44,609 nucleotides of DNA from Pseudomonadota bacterium (lineage in GTDB: Bacteria; Pseudomonadota; Gammaproteobacteria; Enterobacterales; Enterobacteriaceae), in NCBI GenBank assembly GCA_018261615.1, contig JAGTSE010000036.1:1-44609 (forward strand), given 5' to 3'. The notes beneath the pieces are model-generated. The model saw nothing but the letters and a program-made list of their open reading frames with translations. It searched no databases and had not been told where the DNA came from. Numbering within the stretch: position 1 is the stretch's first letter; each line of letters opens with the position of its first letter. Both the position numbers and the translations under genes were made by a program. Shown in pieces: positions 6,631-15,700 of this stretch.

Positions 6631-7084
6631 AGATAAAAAAGTGCTTTGTTCATCATTACTGATTGGCTGTGCTCTGCTGGGTTACTTCCTCTGGTTGTTG
6701 TTACGTCCCACGGAGATCATAGCCGCGCACCAAAGACGTAACTATAGCGATATTTTGGTGAGAAACTTTCCATTAACCGAACAAGGGAAAATTAATTGGT
6801 GGTTAAAAAACAAGAAAATTCTTAAGAATGAGTATGACATTCCCAAGCCTGCCAAAGATGGTTTTTACACCGTAATTTTTTGGGATTTTGGAGAGGGATA
6901 TAAAGAAACCGATGGTTATGACAGACTCTGCTTTGATGATATGAAAACAGAGATAAACTGCATTGATAAAAATTCTCTAATGATGGTGGTATACAGTAAA
7001 AATACGGGTTTGTATTTTCGACTGGATAGCGGGAAATATTATGTTAAGGAAAACGGTGAGATGGAAAGAAGAAAGTACGAATAA
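6620..7084 (+). CDS. DUF943 family membrane-anchored protein
   Basis: A 154-residue protein starting at ATG 6620 inside the end of the DUF3289 gene; an alternative GTG lies at 6611. Residues 9-29 form one membrane anchor (CSSLLIGCALLGYFLWLLL), followed by a periplasmic domain with the family pattern F-P-L-T-E-Q-G-K-I-N-W-W and F-W-D-F-G-E-G-Y-K and two cysteines (YDRLCFDD, EINCID). DUF943 genes recur next to DUF3289 in enterobacteria. An anchored partner of a toxin-like protein would suit an immunity role, which is inference. Confidence 0.85.
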   Translation: MKFKDKKVLCSSLLIGCALLGYFLWLLLRPTEIIAAHQRRNYSDILVRNFPLTEQGKINWWLKNKKILKNEYDIPKPAKDGFYTVIFWDFGEGYKETDGYDRLCFDDMKTEINCIDKNSLMMVVYSKNTGLYFRLDSGKYYVKENGEMERRKYE

Positions 7085-7108
7085 CTCTCCTGACCTGCTC
7101 CCCGTCGA

Positions 7109-7256
7109 TTAATACACCGTGATGGTAGTAATGTCTTCATTAGCAACGTGAGTGTAAGTATTACGCCAAACCCAACCTTTTCCTTTTAGATCTATATCAA
7201 CCTTTCAACCACCAGATTTACCCTCATCGAAAAACTTATCAAACCTTCCGTCGAGA
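7109..7256 (-). pseudogene. Gene remnant with internal stop, unidentified
   Basis: Read on the minus strand, about 48 codons form protein-like sequence, NILDGRFDKFFDEGKSGG, then a TGA where a tryptophan codon would fit, then KVDIDLKGKGWVWRNTYTHV and a short end at TAA 7109-7111. There is no start; the codon before the fragment is a stop. It looks like the C-terminus of a lost gene. I do not recognise the family. Confidence 0.4.
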
Positions 7257-7300
7257 ATATTTCATTTATCGAGCCGGCTCGGTAAACGTCACTTTCAGCC

Positions 7301-7330
7301 TTGCTTCTGCTCGCCGTTTGCACGTATAGT
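7301..7330 (+). promoter_or_regulatory. Putative leader promoter of satellite operon, copy 2 (PLE-like)
   Basis: TTGCTT (7301-7306), 18 bases, TATAGT (7325-7330), identical in hexamers and spacing to 357-386. A CCCGGCTG/CAGCCGGG inverted repeat (7333-7360) follows around the expected start and is imperfectly present in leader 1. Confidence 0.65.
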
Positions 7331-7361
7331 TTCCCGGCTGTCGCAAAATCGGCAGCCGGGA

Positions 7362-7385
7362 TTTGCAGCCCGCTTAACTTCAAGG
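7362..7385 (+). promoter_or_regulatory. seqA target element, leader 2
   Basis: TTTGCAG (7362-7368) and CTTCAAGG (7378-7385) are exact reverse complements of CTGCAAA and CCTTGAAG in CI RNA 2. They differ from the leader 1 blocks at four positions, each matched by a change in CI RNA 2. Confidence 0.75.
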
Positions 7386-7392
7386 CGACACC

Positions 7393-7415
7393 ACACGCGC
7401 CGAGCGTGTTTTTTT
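7393..7415 (+). terminator. Intrinsic terminator in immunity leader 2
   Basis: ACACGC/GCGTGT stem with a 5-base loop (GCCGA) and a T-run, directly after seqA. The loop differs from leader 1 while the stem is the same. Confidence 0.75.
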
Positions 7416-7477
7416 ATGTCGCGGCTCTGGCACACCTATTTCTGGTTGTGGTGTTTCACCACTCCCTTTGTCAGATA

Positions 7478-7810
7478 ATGGTGGCCCGGGCGGGGCAGCC
7501 TTCGGGCTGGCCGGTTTCCTTGAAGTCCGGTACTGCAAACCCTGTCCGGGCTACCACCCATGAGATTTGCAGCTCCGGTGGTAGCGTTAACCGTTACTTC
7601 AAGGAGGTTGCCACTATGGCTACGACCCTCACCCTGTCACACCCGCAATTTATCTTTGTATTCGCCGCGGTTTATCGCGCCGGACGCAAGCCGCGTATCT
7701 GCATGCTTCGCACCATTGCCGATGATGAACGAATCGCCCGCCGCTCTCTGGTGACAAAATACACCCTTTCTCTGGCGACGCGTCTGCCAGTTGCGGAGGT
7801 ACATATATGA
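7478..7810 (+). CDS. ash: Ash-family ORF, copy 2
   Basis: A 110-residue frame from ATG 7478 (MVARAGQPSGWPVSLKSG), the same length and register as 537-869. It covers the CI RNA 2 segment and the Icd-like protein. No convincing ribosome site is seen before ATG 7478, so expression is uncertain. Confidence 0.42.
   Translation: MVARAGQPSGWPVSLKSGTANPVRATTHEICSSGGSVNRYFKEVATMATTLTLSHPQFIFVFAAVYRAGRKPRICMLRTIADDERIARRSLVTKYTLSLATRLPVAEVHI
7481..7557 (+). ncRNA. cI: P4 CI-type immunity RNA, copy 2
   Basis: A 77-base segment aligned without gaps to 540-616, with about eight substitutions. The GTGG/CCAC closing stem, the GGGCGGGG pairing (now using two G-U pairs with CCCTGTCC) and the UUCG-capped hairpin are kept. 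The seqB blocks are CCTTGAAG (7518-7525) and CTGCAAA (7533-7539). They match only the seqA and seqC of this leader, so immunity specificity should differ from copy 1. Confidence 0.8.
7566..7604 (+). promoter_or_regulatory. seqC target element, leader 2
   Basis: TTTGCAG (7566-7572) and CTTCAAGG (7597-7604) are complementary to seqB of CI RNA 2. The right block merges with the AAGGAGG Shine-Dalgarno (7601-7607) of the next Icd-like gene. Confidence 0.72.
7616..7810 (+). CDS. Icd-like host cell division inhibitor, copy 2
   Basis: A 64-residue paralogue of 675-869, beginning MATTLTLSHPQFIFVFAAVY and ending RLPVAEVHI. AAGGAGG lies about 8 bases before the ATG. Its stop overlaps the next start (ATGA). 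The frame is intact although the rest of this satellite operon is missing, so it may still be functional or a recent remnant. Confidence 0.65.
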   Translation: MATTLTLSHPQFIFVFAAVYRAGRKPRICMLRTIADDERIARRSLVTKYTLSLATRLPVAEVHI

Positions 7811-8025
7811 AACAACCCTCCATCTCCATCGACGGTCTCAACTATCTGGAGCACCTGCGCAACATTGGTCATCTGTTCGGCGAACTGGCCGCAGCGAACG
7901 CCACCACAACTCATCGCGCTCCGGTTCAGTACTCACAGCTTATTTCTTTGCTGAGTATAATGACGGATCAGCTTGATGCCGTAATTGAACGTTGCAATCA
8001 ACGCTGGCAAGGCGGGGAAGAATAA
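7807..8025 (+). CDS. Small P4-operon protein, copy 2 (possibly epsilon-like)
   Basis: A 72-residue protein related to 866-1099: shared L-E-H-L-R-N-I-G near residue 15 and L-D-A-V-I-E-R-C-N-Q-R-W near the end. It starts in an ATGA overlap with GGAGG upstream. The operon breaks off here: neither the 106-residue gene nor alpha follows, and a chromosomal-type terminator begins 15 bases later. Confidence 0.6.
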   Translation: MKQPSISIDGLNYLEHLRNIGHLFGELAAANATTTHRAPVQYSQLISLLSIMTDQLDAVIERCNQRWQGGEE

Positions 8026-8040
8026 CGATAAATCGTCGTC

Positions 8041-8063
8041 AAAAGGCGCGTCCTGCGCCTTTT
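8041..8063. terminator. Bidirectional terminator at the island edge
   Basis: AAAAGGCGC and GCGCCTTTT form a perfect 9-bp stem with a 5-base loop; the A and T ends give U-runs on both strands. It serves the end of the efflux operon on the minus strand and the satellite remnant on the plus strand, and marks the likely boundary of foreign DNA. Confidence 0.85.
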
Positions 8064-8076
8064 GTTCATTCATTGA

Positions 8077-8223
8077 TTACCGCATTCCCGGCCCCTGATA
8101 CATACCACCACCACCGCCGTGACCGCCACCACCAGGACCGCCGCCAGGCCCCCAGGGACCGATACAACCGGTCAACGCACAGGCACTGGCTAACATCAGC
8201 ACTGCAAAAACCACTTTTTTCAT
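8077..8223 (-). CDS. Small glycine-rich lipoprotein at the end of the efflux operon
   Basis: A 48-residue protein, start ATG at 8223. Residues 1-19 are a lipoprotein signal, with lipobox L-T-G-C at 17-20 and isoleucine after the cysteine, so outer-membrane sorting is expected. The mature 29 residues are almost only Gly, Pro and a few His, Trp, Tyr and Met (GPWGPGGGPGGGG, then HGGGGG). It follows the outer-membrane factor gene by 38 bases. I do not recognise it. The GPGGG-type sequence also occurs in the linker of the operon's membrane fusion protein. Confidence 0.65.
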   Translation of the reverse strand: MKKVVFAVLMLASACALTGCIGPWGPGGGPGGGGHGGGGGMYQGPGMR

Positions 8224-8261
8224 ATCCACTCCTCAGGGATAACACAGGCAAAAACAAAACA

Positions 8262-9659
8262 TTATTGGAACGGTCCGGCATGCCAGCCGCCGCCGAGCGA
8301 GGCAATCAATTTGACGCTCGCCACCCACTGCGTGCTCTGTAGCGACAGCAGACTCTGCTGCTCGCTCAGGCTGCTGTTTTCGGTAGTAGCCACGTCAAGG
8401 TAATCAATCATCCCGGCTTCATACTGGTTGCGGGTTACGCGCGCGGATTCCTGCGCAGCATCGGAAGCACGCTGCTGCGCGGCAATTTCCCCTTGCAGGG
8501 TATTTAGCTCCACCAGTCCGTCTTCCACCTCCTGCAACGCATCCAGCACCGTTTGCCGGTAGGTCGCGACTTTGCTGTCATACGCCGCGCGCGCCTGATC
8601 GACTTGTGCAGACGTCGCGCCGAAATCGAGCAGCGTCCCGCTTATCGATGGCCCCAACGACCAGACGCGGTTCGGCAGCGAAAACAGGTTCTGAATAGCA
8701 GAGGCGCTGACGCCGCCGCTGGCGCTTAAGCTCAGATCCGGGTAGTAACCAGCCACCGCCACACCAATCGCCGCATTGGCCGCGGCGACGTTACGCTCGG
8801 CTTCGGCAATATCTGGTCGGCGCTGCAACAACCCGGCCGGCAAGGTTTGCGGAATGGCGGGCATTGTGGCGTTAAGTTTTGCCATCGGCAGGCTGAAATC
8901 AGCAGGCGCTTTCCCCAACAGAATGGCGATAGCGTGCTCCAGTTGTGCGCGTTGCCACTGGTAGTCCTGCGCGGTCGAGCGGGCGCTTTCCAGCTGCATT
9001 TGCGCCTGCGCCAACGTGCCGCGCGATTCGCTTCCTGCCTGGTATTTGTTATTGATGACCGTCAAATAGCGTTCATAAGCGGCAACGCTGCGCTGGTAGA
9101 GAGCAATTTTTTCGTCCATCACCCGCAACTCGAAATAGTCCTGAGCCAGTTCGGATTGCGCACTCAGCGTCATGTTCACCAGTTCAGCCGCGCTGGCTTC
9201 GGCGCTGGCGCGGTTCTCTTCTAGCGTACGCCGCTGTTTCCCCCACAGATCCAGTTCCCAACTGGCGCTAAGTTCCGCCTGGTGCGCATTGTCGGTGATG
9301 CGCTGCCCGTTGCTATGGCTGCTGCTGCGAGTGGTGCTGGCATCATAACTGACGGAAGGGAATAGCCCGGCGCGTGACTGCGCCGCCAGCGCCAGCGCCT
9401 GACGATACAGTGCGGCGTAACTGGCGACATTCTGGTTGGAAAGGCTCACCTGGCGCAGCAGCACGTCGAGTTGCGGATCGCGGTAAACCGCCCACCATTC
9501 GCCTTTACGGGCAGCATCTTGCGGCGTTGCCTGTTGCCAGCCGCGCGCCTCTTTGTAGTGAACCGGCAGCACCATCGACGGGCGCTGATAGTCCGGACCG
9601 ACGGTACAGCCGCCAAGCAGCAATAAGATGACCGGAGTCAGACGTAACGACATTTTCAT
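8262..9659 (-). CDS. RND outer-membrane factor lipoprotein (NodT/OprM type)
   Basis: A 465-residue outer-membrane channel subunit. The start is taken as ATG 9659, with AGGA nine bases upstream; TTG 9662 is an in-frame alternative. Lipobox L-G-G-C-T-V-G-P-D-Y near residue 18 shows lipid anchoring, followed by two long helical OEP repeats typical of the family (motifs W-E-L-D-L-W-G near 145, R-R-P-D-I-A-E-A-E near 278, and a second set with V-W-S-L-G-P-S). It trimerises to a beta-barrel with a periplasmic tunnel and completes the pump encoded upstream. The gene starts three bases after the second RND gene ends. Confidence 0.9.
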   Translation of the reverse strand: MKMSLRLTPVILLLLGGCTVGPDYQRPSMVLPVHYKEARGWQQATPQDAARKGEWWAVYRDPQLDVLLRQVSLSNQNVASYAALYRQALALAAQSRAGLFPSVSYDASTTRSSSHSNGQRITDNAHQAELSASWELDLWGKQRRTLEENRASAEASAAELVNMTLSAQSELAQDYFELRVMDEKIALYQRSVAAYERYLTVINNKYQAGSESRGTLAQAQMQLESARSTAQDYQWQRAQLEHAIAILLGKAPADFSLPMAKLNATMPAIPQTLPAGLLQRRPDIAEAERNVAAANAAIGVAVAGYYPDLSLSASGGVSASAIQNLFSLPNRVWSLGPSISGTLLDFGATSAQVDQARAAYDSKVATYRQTVLDALQEVEDGLVELNTLQGEIAAQQRASDAAQESARVTRNQYEAGMIDYLDVATTENSSLSEQQSLLSLQSTQWVASVKLIASLGGGWHAGPFQ

Positions 9660-9662
9660 CAA

Positions 9663-12600
9663 TCAGGATCCTGCATGGCGCAGACGACGCCACTGGCGGC
9701 GGGTCTCGCGGCTAAGCGTATCGAGCCAGAGGTAAACCACCGGCGTCGTAAACAGCGTCAGTAGCTGGCTGAGCGCCAGACCACCGGCAATCGCCAGCCC
9801 CAGCGGGCGGCGTAAATCGGCATCGCCGCCACTGCCCAGCGCCAGCGGCAAGGCGCCAAAAAAGGCAGCGAGGGTGGTCATCATGATCGGACGAAAGCGC
9901 ATCAGGCAGGCCTGCACGATCGCTTGCTGCGGCGTCATCCCCAGCCGCCGTTCGGCGTCCAGCGCGAAGTCGATCATCATGATGGCATTCTTCTTGACGA
10001 TGCCAATCAGCAGGATGATGCCGATCAGGGCGATCACCGTCAGTTGGGTATTGCTGAGCAGTAACAACAGCAGCGCGCCAACGCCCGCCGACGGAAGCGT
10101 GGAGAGGATCGTCAGCGGGTGAATGTAGCTCTCATAGAGCATGCCCAGCACGATATAGATCGCCGCCAGCGCAGCGATGATCAGCCACGGCATGGTAGCC
10201 GCCAGCTCCTCATAGGCTTTCGCCGTCCCCTGGAACCCGGCCTGAATCGACGAGGGCAAACCGATTTTCGCCATCGCGGTTTTAATCAGGCTCTGCGCCT
10301 GTTCCAGCGAGACGCCATTATTGAGGTTAAAGGCCACAGTGCTGGTCGCCGACTGCCCCTGGTGCGCCACCGACAGCGGCGCATTCCCGCTGACAATCGA
10401 GACAAACGCCGCCAGCGGCACGCGGTCGCCATCGTTATTAATCACGAACAGCTCCTGCAATATCGCCGGATCCCGGGTGTAGTTATCAGCGAGCGTCATC
10501 ACTACGTGGTACTGATTCAGCGTGTGATACAGGGTGGCTACCTGCCGCTGGCTAAAAGCGTTATTCAGCAGGGTATCGAGCATGCTGACGTTGACGCCGA
10601 GGCGGCTGGCGCGATCGCGGTCAATCTGCAACACCACTTCCTGGCCGCCGGTTTGCGAGTCGGAATCCACGCTGTTCAGTTGCGGGATCGCCGCCAGCGC
10701 CGCCTGCACTTTTGGCGTCCATTCGCGTAGCAAATCGAGATCGTCAGCTTGCAGACTGTACTGGTAACTGGCGTTGGCGCTGCGCCCACCAATGTGCAAA
10801 TCCTGCGCCGCCATCAGGAACATTTGCGCGCCGGGTACGTGGCTGGTTTTCCTGCTCAGCCGGTTAGCAATTTCAGTTGCAGTGGCGTCGCGCTGGCTAA
10901 AATCCTTCAACCGGACAAAGAAGTTGGCACTGTTGCGCGAGCCGAACATGCCACTGCCCATCGATGACATCACGCTGTCCACCGCCGGATCGGCCTCGAT
11001 CAGTTTGGTGAACATCTGCACTTTCGGCTCCATCGCCTGGAAGGAAATATTCTGATCGGCACGCAACGCGCCCATCAGCAGCCCGGTGTCCTGATCGGGG
11101 AAGAATCCTTTCTGCACCACGCTGTAGAGAAAAACGTTGAGTATGACGGTGAGCAGCAAGCTTAACATCACCACTTTCTGGTGCGCCATTACCCACATCA
11201 GCCGCCGCGAGTAGGCCGCCAACAGGTGGTTGAGCTGATTTTCAATCCACTGGTACAGCGGATGACGACGTTCACTGACGGCGGGTCTGGCTTTCAGCAG
11301 CCGCGAGCACAACATGGGCGTCAGGCTGAGGGAGATGAACATCGAAATCAGCAGCGCCACGCTGAGTGTCACGGCGAATTCGCGGAACAACCGGCCGACA
11401 ATGCTACCCATCAGCAGGATAGGAATAAATACCGCCACCAGCGAAACGGTCATCGACAGTACGGTGAAACTGACCTCGCGCGCGCCGCGCAGGGCGGCAC
11501 GCAGCGGGCTTAAACCCTCTTCGATATGGCGGGCGATGTTCTCCAGCACCACAATGGCGTCATCGACGACAAAGCCGGTGGAGATAATCAGCGCCATCAA
11601 CGAGAGGTTATCGAGGCTGTAACCGAGCAGGTACATCACCGCGCAGGTGCCAATCAGCGACACTGGCAGCGCCAGCGCCGGGATCAGCACCGCCTGCGTA
11701 TTGCGCAGAAAAACAAACACCACCGCGATCACCAGCAGCACGGCGATCAGCAATGTCTCTTCGGTGTCATACAGCGATTCGCGCACCGTACTTGAACGAT
11801 CGACCACCACTTTGAGCTGCGTATCCGCCGGCAGATCTTTCTCAAGCTGCGGAAGCTGCGCCTTCACCGCATCGATGGTCTCCAGCATATTGGCACCCGC
11901 CTCGCGCTTGATGCCCAGCATCACCGCCGGGCTACCGTTGAGGAAACCGGCCTGGTATTTATCTTCGATCGAGTCATAGACGTTGGCGACATCGCTCAGG
12001 CGCAGCGCTTTACCATTCTGATAAGTAATGATCAGCGAGCGGTACTGCGCGGCTTTGTCGAGCTGGCCGTTACCATCCACCACCCAGGATTGCGTGTCTC
12101 CCTGCAACATGCCTTTCGGCAGATGAGTGGTGCTGTTGGCGACCGCCTTGCGCACGGTGTCGAGCGAAATGCCGTACTGCGTCAGGCGCTGCGGTTGCAG
12201 ATCGATGCGCACTGCGGGCAAGGCGCTGCCCATCAATGACACTTCCCCGACGCCTTTCACCTGCCCGATGGTCTGCTCAATTTTGCTTTCCGCCAGATCG
12301 TAGAGTTCGCCCGGCGAGCGCGTCGCAGAGGTCAGCGCCAGCATCACGATCGGCGCATCAGACGGGTTGGCTTTGCGGTATGTCGGCAGCGACTCCATGC
12401 TGCTCGGCAACAGGCTGCGTGCAGCATTAATTGCCGCCTGTACGTCGCGGGCGGCGCCATTGATGTCGCGGTCAAGATCGAACTGCAAAATAATACTCGC
12501 CGATCCCTGTGAACTGCTGGAGGTCATCTCGGTAATACCAGCAATCTGCCCCAGCGAGCGCTCCAGTGGCGTGGCGACGGTGGCCGCCATGGTTTCCGGG

Positions 12601-12764
12601 CTGGCGCCGGCAAGACTGGCGCTGACCATAATGGTCGGGAAATCGACCTGCGGCAGCGGCGCGACCGGCAACAGCCGGTATCCGAGGCCACCCAACAGCA
12701 GGATAGCCAGCGTAATCAGCAGCGTGGCAACCGGGCGGAAAATAAACAGGCGCGTCAGGTTCAT
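9663..12764 (-). CDS. RND multidrug efflux permease, MdtC/MuxC type
   Basis: A 1033-residue inner-membrane proton-drug antiporter. Starts MNLTRLFIFRPVATLLITLA; twelve membrane helices with the usual two large periplasmic loops; TM4 carries the proton-relay pattern G-F-V-V-D-D-A-I-V-V-L-E-N. The C-terminal half has G-I-V-K-K-N-A-I-M-M-I-D-F. It overlaps the first pump by four bases (ATGA). In MdtBC two different permeases form a 2:1 heterotrimer; the paired genes here argue for the same. Length is normal for the family. Confidence 0.9.
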   Translation of the reverse strand: MNLTRLFIFRPVATLLITLAILLLGGLGYRLLPVAPLPQVDFPTIMVSASLAGASPETMAATVATPLERSLGQIAGITEMTSSSSQGSASIILQFDLDRDINGAARDVQAAINAARSLLPSSMESLPTYRKANPSDAPIVMLALTSATRSPGELYDLAESKIEQTIGQVKGVGEVSLMGSALPAVRIDLQPQRLTQYGISLDTVRKAVANSTTHLPKGMLQGDTQSWVVDGNGQLDKAAQYRSLIITYQNGKALRLSDVANVYDSIEDKYQAGFLNGSPAVMLGIKREAGANMLETIDAVKAQLPQLEKDLPADTQLKVVVDRSSTVRESLYDTEETLLIAVLLVIAVVFVFLRNTQAVLIPALALPVSLIGTCAVMYLLGYSLDNLSLMALIISTGFVVDDAIVVLENIARHIEEGLSPLRAALRGAREVSFTVLSMTVSLVAVFIPILLMGSIVGRLFREFAVTLSVALLISMFISLSLTPMLCSRLLKARPAVSERRHPLYQWIENQLNHLLAAYSRRLMWVMAHQKVVMLSLLLTVILNVFLYSVVQKGFFPDQDTGLLMGALRADQNISFQAMEPKVQMFTKLIEADPAVDSVMSSMGSGMFGSRNSANFFVRLKDFSQRDATATEIANRLSRKTSHVPGAQMFLMAAQDLHIGGRSANASYQYSLQADDLDLLREWTPKVQAALAAIPQLNSVDSDSQTGGQEVVLQIDRDRASRLGVNVSMLDTLLNNAFSQRQVATLYHTLNQYHVVMTLADNYTRDPAILQELFVINNDGDRVPLAAFVSIVSGNAPLSVAHQGQSATSTVAFNLNNGVSLEQAQSLIKTAMAKIGLPSSIQAGFQGTAKAYEELAATMPWLIIAALAAIYIVLGMLYESYIHPLTILSTLPSAGVGALLLLLLSNTQLTVIALIGIILLIGIVKKNAIMMIDFALDAERRLGMTPQQAIVQACLMRFRPIMMTTLAAFFGALPLALGSGGDADLRRPLGLAIAGGLALSQLLTLFTTPVVYLWLDTLSRETRRQWRRLRHAGS

Positions 12765-15700
12765 GATTTCGCCTGCTGCCGACGTTTTATCCAGCGGCTA
12801 CCGCGCGTGGCGAGAGCGTCAAACCACAAATAAATCACCGGTGTAGTGAACAGCGTCAGCACCTGACTGACCACCAGCCCGCCGACAATTACCAGCCCCA
12901 GCGGCTGGCGCAGTTCCGCGCCCGAACCAGAAGCCAGCATCAGCGGCAGCGCGCCAAGCAGCGCCGCCATGGTGGTCATCATGATCGGTCGAAAGCGCAA
13001 TAAACACGCCTGATGAATCGCCTCGCGTGGGCTGAGCCGCTGCTTGTATTCGGCCTCCAGCGCAAAGTCGATCAGCATAATGGCGTTCTTTTTCACGATG
13101 CCGATCAGCAGGATCACGCCGATCAGCGCAATCAGGCTGAAATCGGATCCGGCCAGCATTAGCGACAGCAAACCGCCTACCGCCGCCGACGGTAGCGTGG
13201 AGAGGATGGTCACCGGATGGATAAAACTTTCATACAGGATGCCGAGCACCACATACATGGTGAGCAGCGCTGCGAGGATCAGCCACAGCGTATTGCTGGT
13301 GGCGTTCTGGAAGGCATCGGTTTCGCCCTGGTAGCGCAGAGTCATGCTGGAAGGAAACTGCAACTGCTCGCACACTGCAGCAATCGCCTTTTGCCCGTCC
13401 TCCAGCGAATAGCCCTCATTCAAATTGAACGAAATCATCGCCGCCGGGAACTGATTCAGGCGCATATGCATCAGCGAACCGGTGCGCTGGTGGATGGTCG
13501 CAATCGAGGTCAGCCGCACCATACCGCTGGTACTGGTTGAGGTTGTACTGGATGTCGAGGTGCTGGTCGAACTACTGCCTGATGACGAAGAGGCACTGCT
13601 GGTCGACGGTTGCAGCCAGACATCATCAAAAGAGGCCAGTGATTGCTGATACTGCGGCGCGACTTCCAGCACCACGCGATACTGGTTCGACTGGGTGAAA
13701 ATGGTCGACACCAGCCGCTGACCAAAAGCGTTATACAGCGCCGTGTCCACATCGGAAGCGGTAATGCCAAAGCGGGCGGCTTTATCACGATCCAGCGAAA
13801 CATACGCCACGCGCCCCTGCGATTGCAGATTGCTGACCACGCCATTAAATTCCGGGCGTTTTTGCAACGCGGCCACCATCTTCGGCGCCCAGGTGAGCAG
13901 ATTTTCACTGTCGGCATCATCAAGGGTGAACTGATACTGGCTGGGTGTCACCTGGTCATTGACCGTCAGATCCTGCGCCTGTTGCAGATAGAGCTGAATG
14001 CCCACTACCTGTTGCGCCGCATGCTGCAATTGCTTGATCACCACTGGCGCTTTATCGCTACGCTCAGCGAACGGCTTCAGGTTGATCTGCAACCGTCCGC
14101 TGTTGAGGCTGGTGTTGTTGCCATCGATCCCGATGGTGGATGCGAGGCTCTCCACCGACGGATTCTGCAAAATCACTTTCGCCAGCGCCTGCTGACGCTT
14201 CGCCATTTCATTGAACGACACGTCCTGCGAGGCAATGGTCACCCCCTGAATCAGCCCGGTATCCTGTATCGGGAAGAAGCTTTTCGGAATGACGATATAG
14301 AGCACGGCGGTCAGCGCAAAGGTTGCCAGCGCCACCAGCAGCGTTAACTTGCGGTGGTTAAGAACCACAGTCAGCAGACGGTCGTAGTAATGAATTAACC
14401 GGTCAAACAGTTCCCCGCCCTTGCGGGAAAAACGCGACTGCTGCTCCGGCGGAATATACCGCAGCAGGTAAGCGCAAAGCATCGGCGTCAGGGTCAGTGA
14501 CACCAGCATCGAAACGAGGATCGAGACCGCCAACGTAATGGCGAATTCGCGGAACAGTCGCCCGACTACATCACCCATAAACAGCAGCGGGATCAGCACC
14601 GCAATCAGCGAAAATGTCAGCGAGATGATGGTAAAGCCAATCTGCTGCGAGCCTTTCAGCGCCGCCTGCATCGGCGTTTCGCCCTCCTCCAGCCGACGGG
14701 AAATATTCTCTACCACCACTATTGCATCGTCGATAACGAAACCAGTGGCGATGGTCAGCGCCATCAGTGACAGGTTATTGAGGCTGAAACCGGCGAGATA
14801 CATCACGCCAAACGTACCCACCAGTGATAGCGGTACCGCGATGCTCGGAATGAGCGTTGCCGCCACGCTGCGCAGGAACAGGAAGGTCACCATCACCACC
14901 AGCGCGATCGATAGCATCAGCTCAAACTGCACATCGCTGATGGAGTCGCGAATGGTTTGCGTGCGATCCGAAAGAATGCTCATCTTCACGCCATCCGGCA
15001 GCGCCGCCTGAAGCTGCGGCAGACGCGCCTTGATGTTGTCCACCACCTGAATCACATTCGCGCCGGGCTGGCGCTGCACGCTGATGACAATCGCCGGGCT
15101 GTTATTGGCCCACGCCGACTGGAAGCTGTTTTCCGGCCCCTGCTCAATATGGGCAATGTCTTTCAGACGCAGCGCGGCGCCGTTCTGATAAGTCAGGATC
15201 AGATTGCCGTACTCCTGCGCAGTATGCAGTTGATCGTTGGCATCAATGGTGACTGAATGGTACTGGCCGTCAAAGCCGCCTTTCGAGCCGTTGACATTGC
15301 TATTACCGATCAGCGTGTTGACGTCTTCCAGCGTCAGGCCGTGCGCAGCCAGCGCTTTCGGGTCCATCTGCACGCGAATCGCCGGTTGATGGCCGCCCGC
15401 CAGCGTCACCATACCGACGCCGGAGATCTGCGACAGTTTCAGCGCTACGCGGGTGTTGACCAGATCCTGCACGCTGGTCAGCGGTAAGGTGTCCGAGCTG
15501 GCCGCCAGCGTGATGACGGCGTTATCCGCCGGGTTCACCTTTTTGTAGGTCGGCGGATTCGGTAGATCGCTGGGCAGCAAATTGTTGGCGGCGTTGATGG
15601 CCGCCTGCACTTCCTGCTCGGCAACGTCCAGTGACAGATCGAGCGAGAATTTCAGGGTGATGATCGACGAACCGCCGGAACTGGAGGATGTCATCTGACT

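Noticed and set aside
10119..11795. Several open frames of 70-200 codons on the plus strand across the RND pump genes
   Set aside because: They are antisense to conserved, coupled pump genes, rich in His/Arg/Gln as expected from the reverse of GC-rich coding DNA, and lack ribosome sites.
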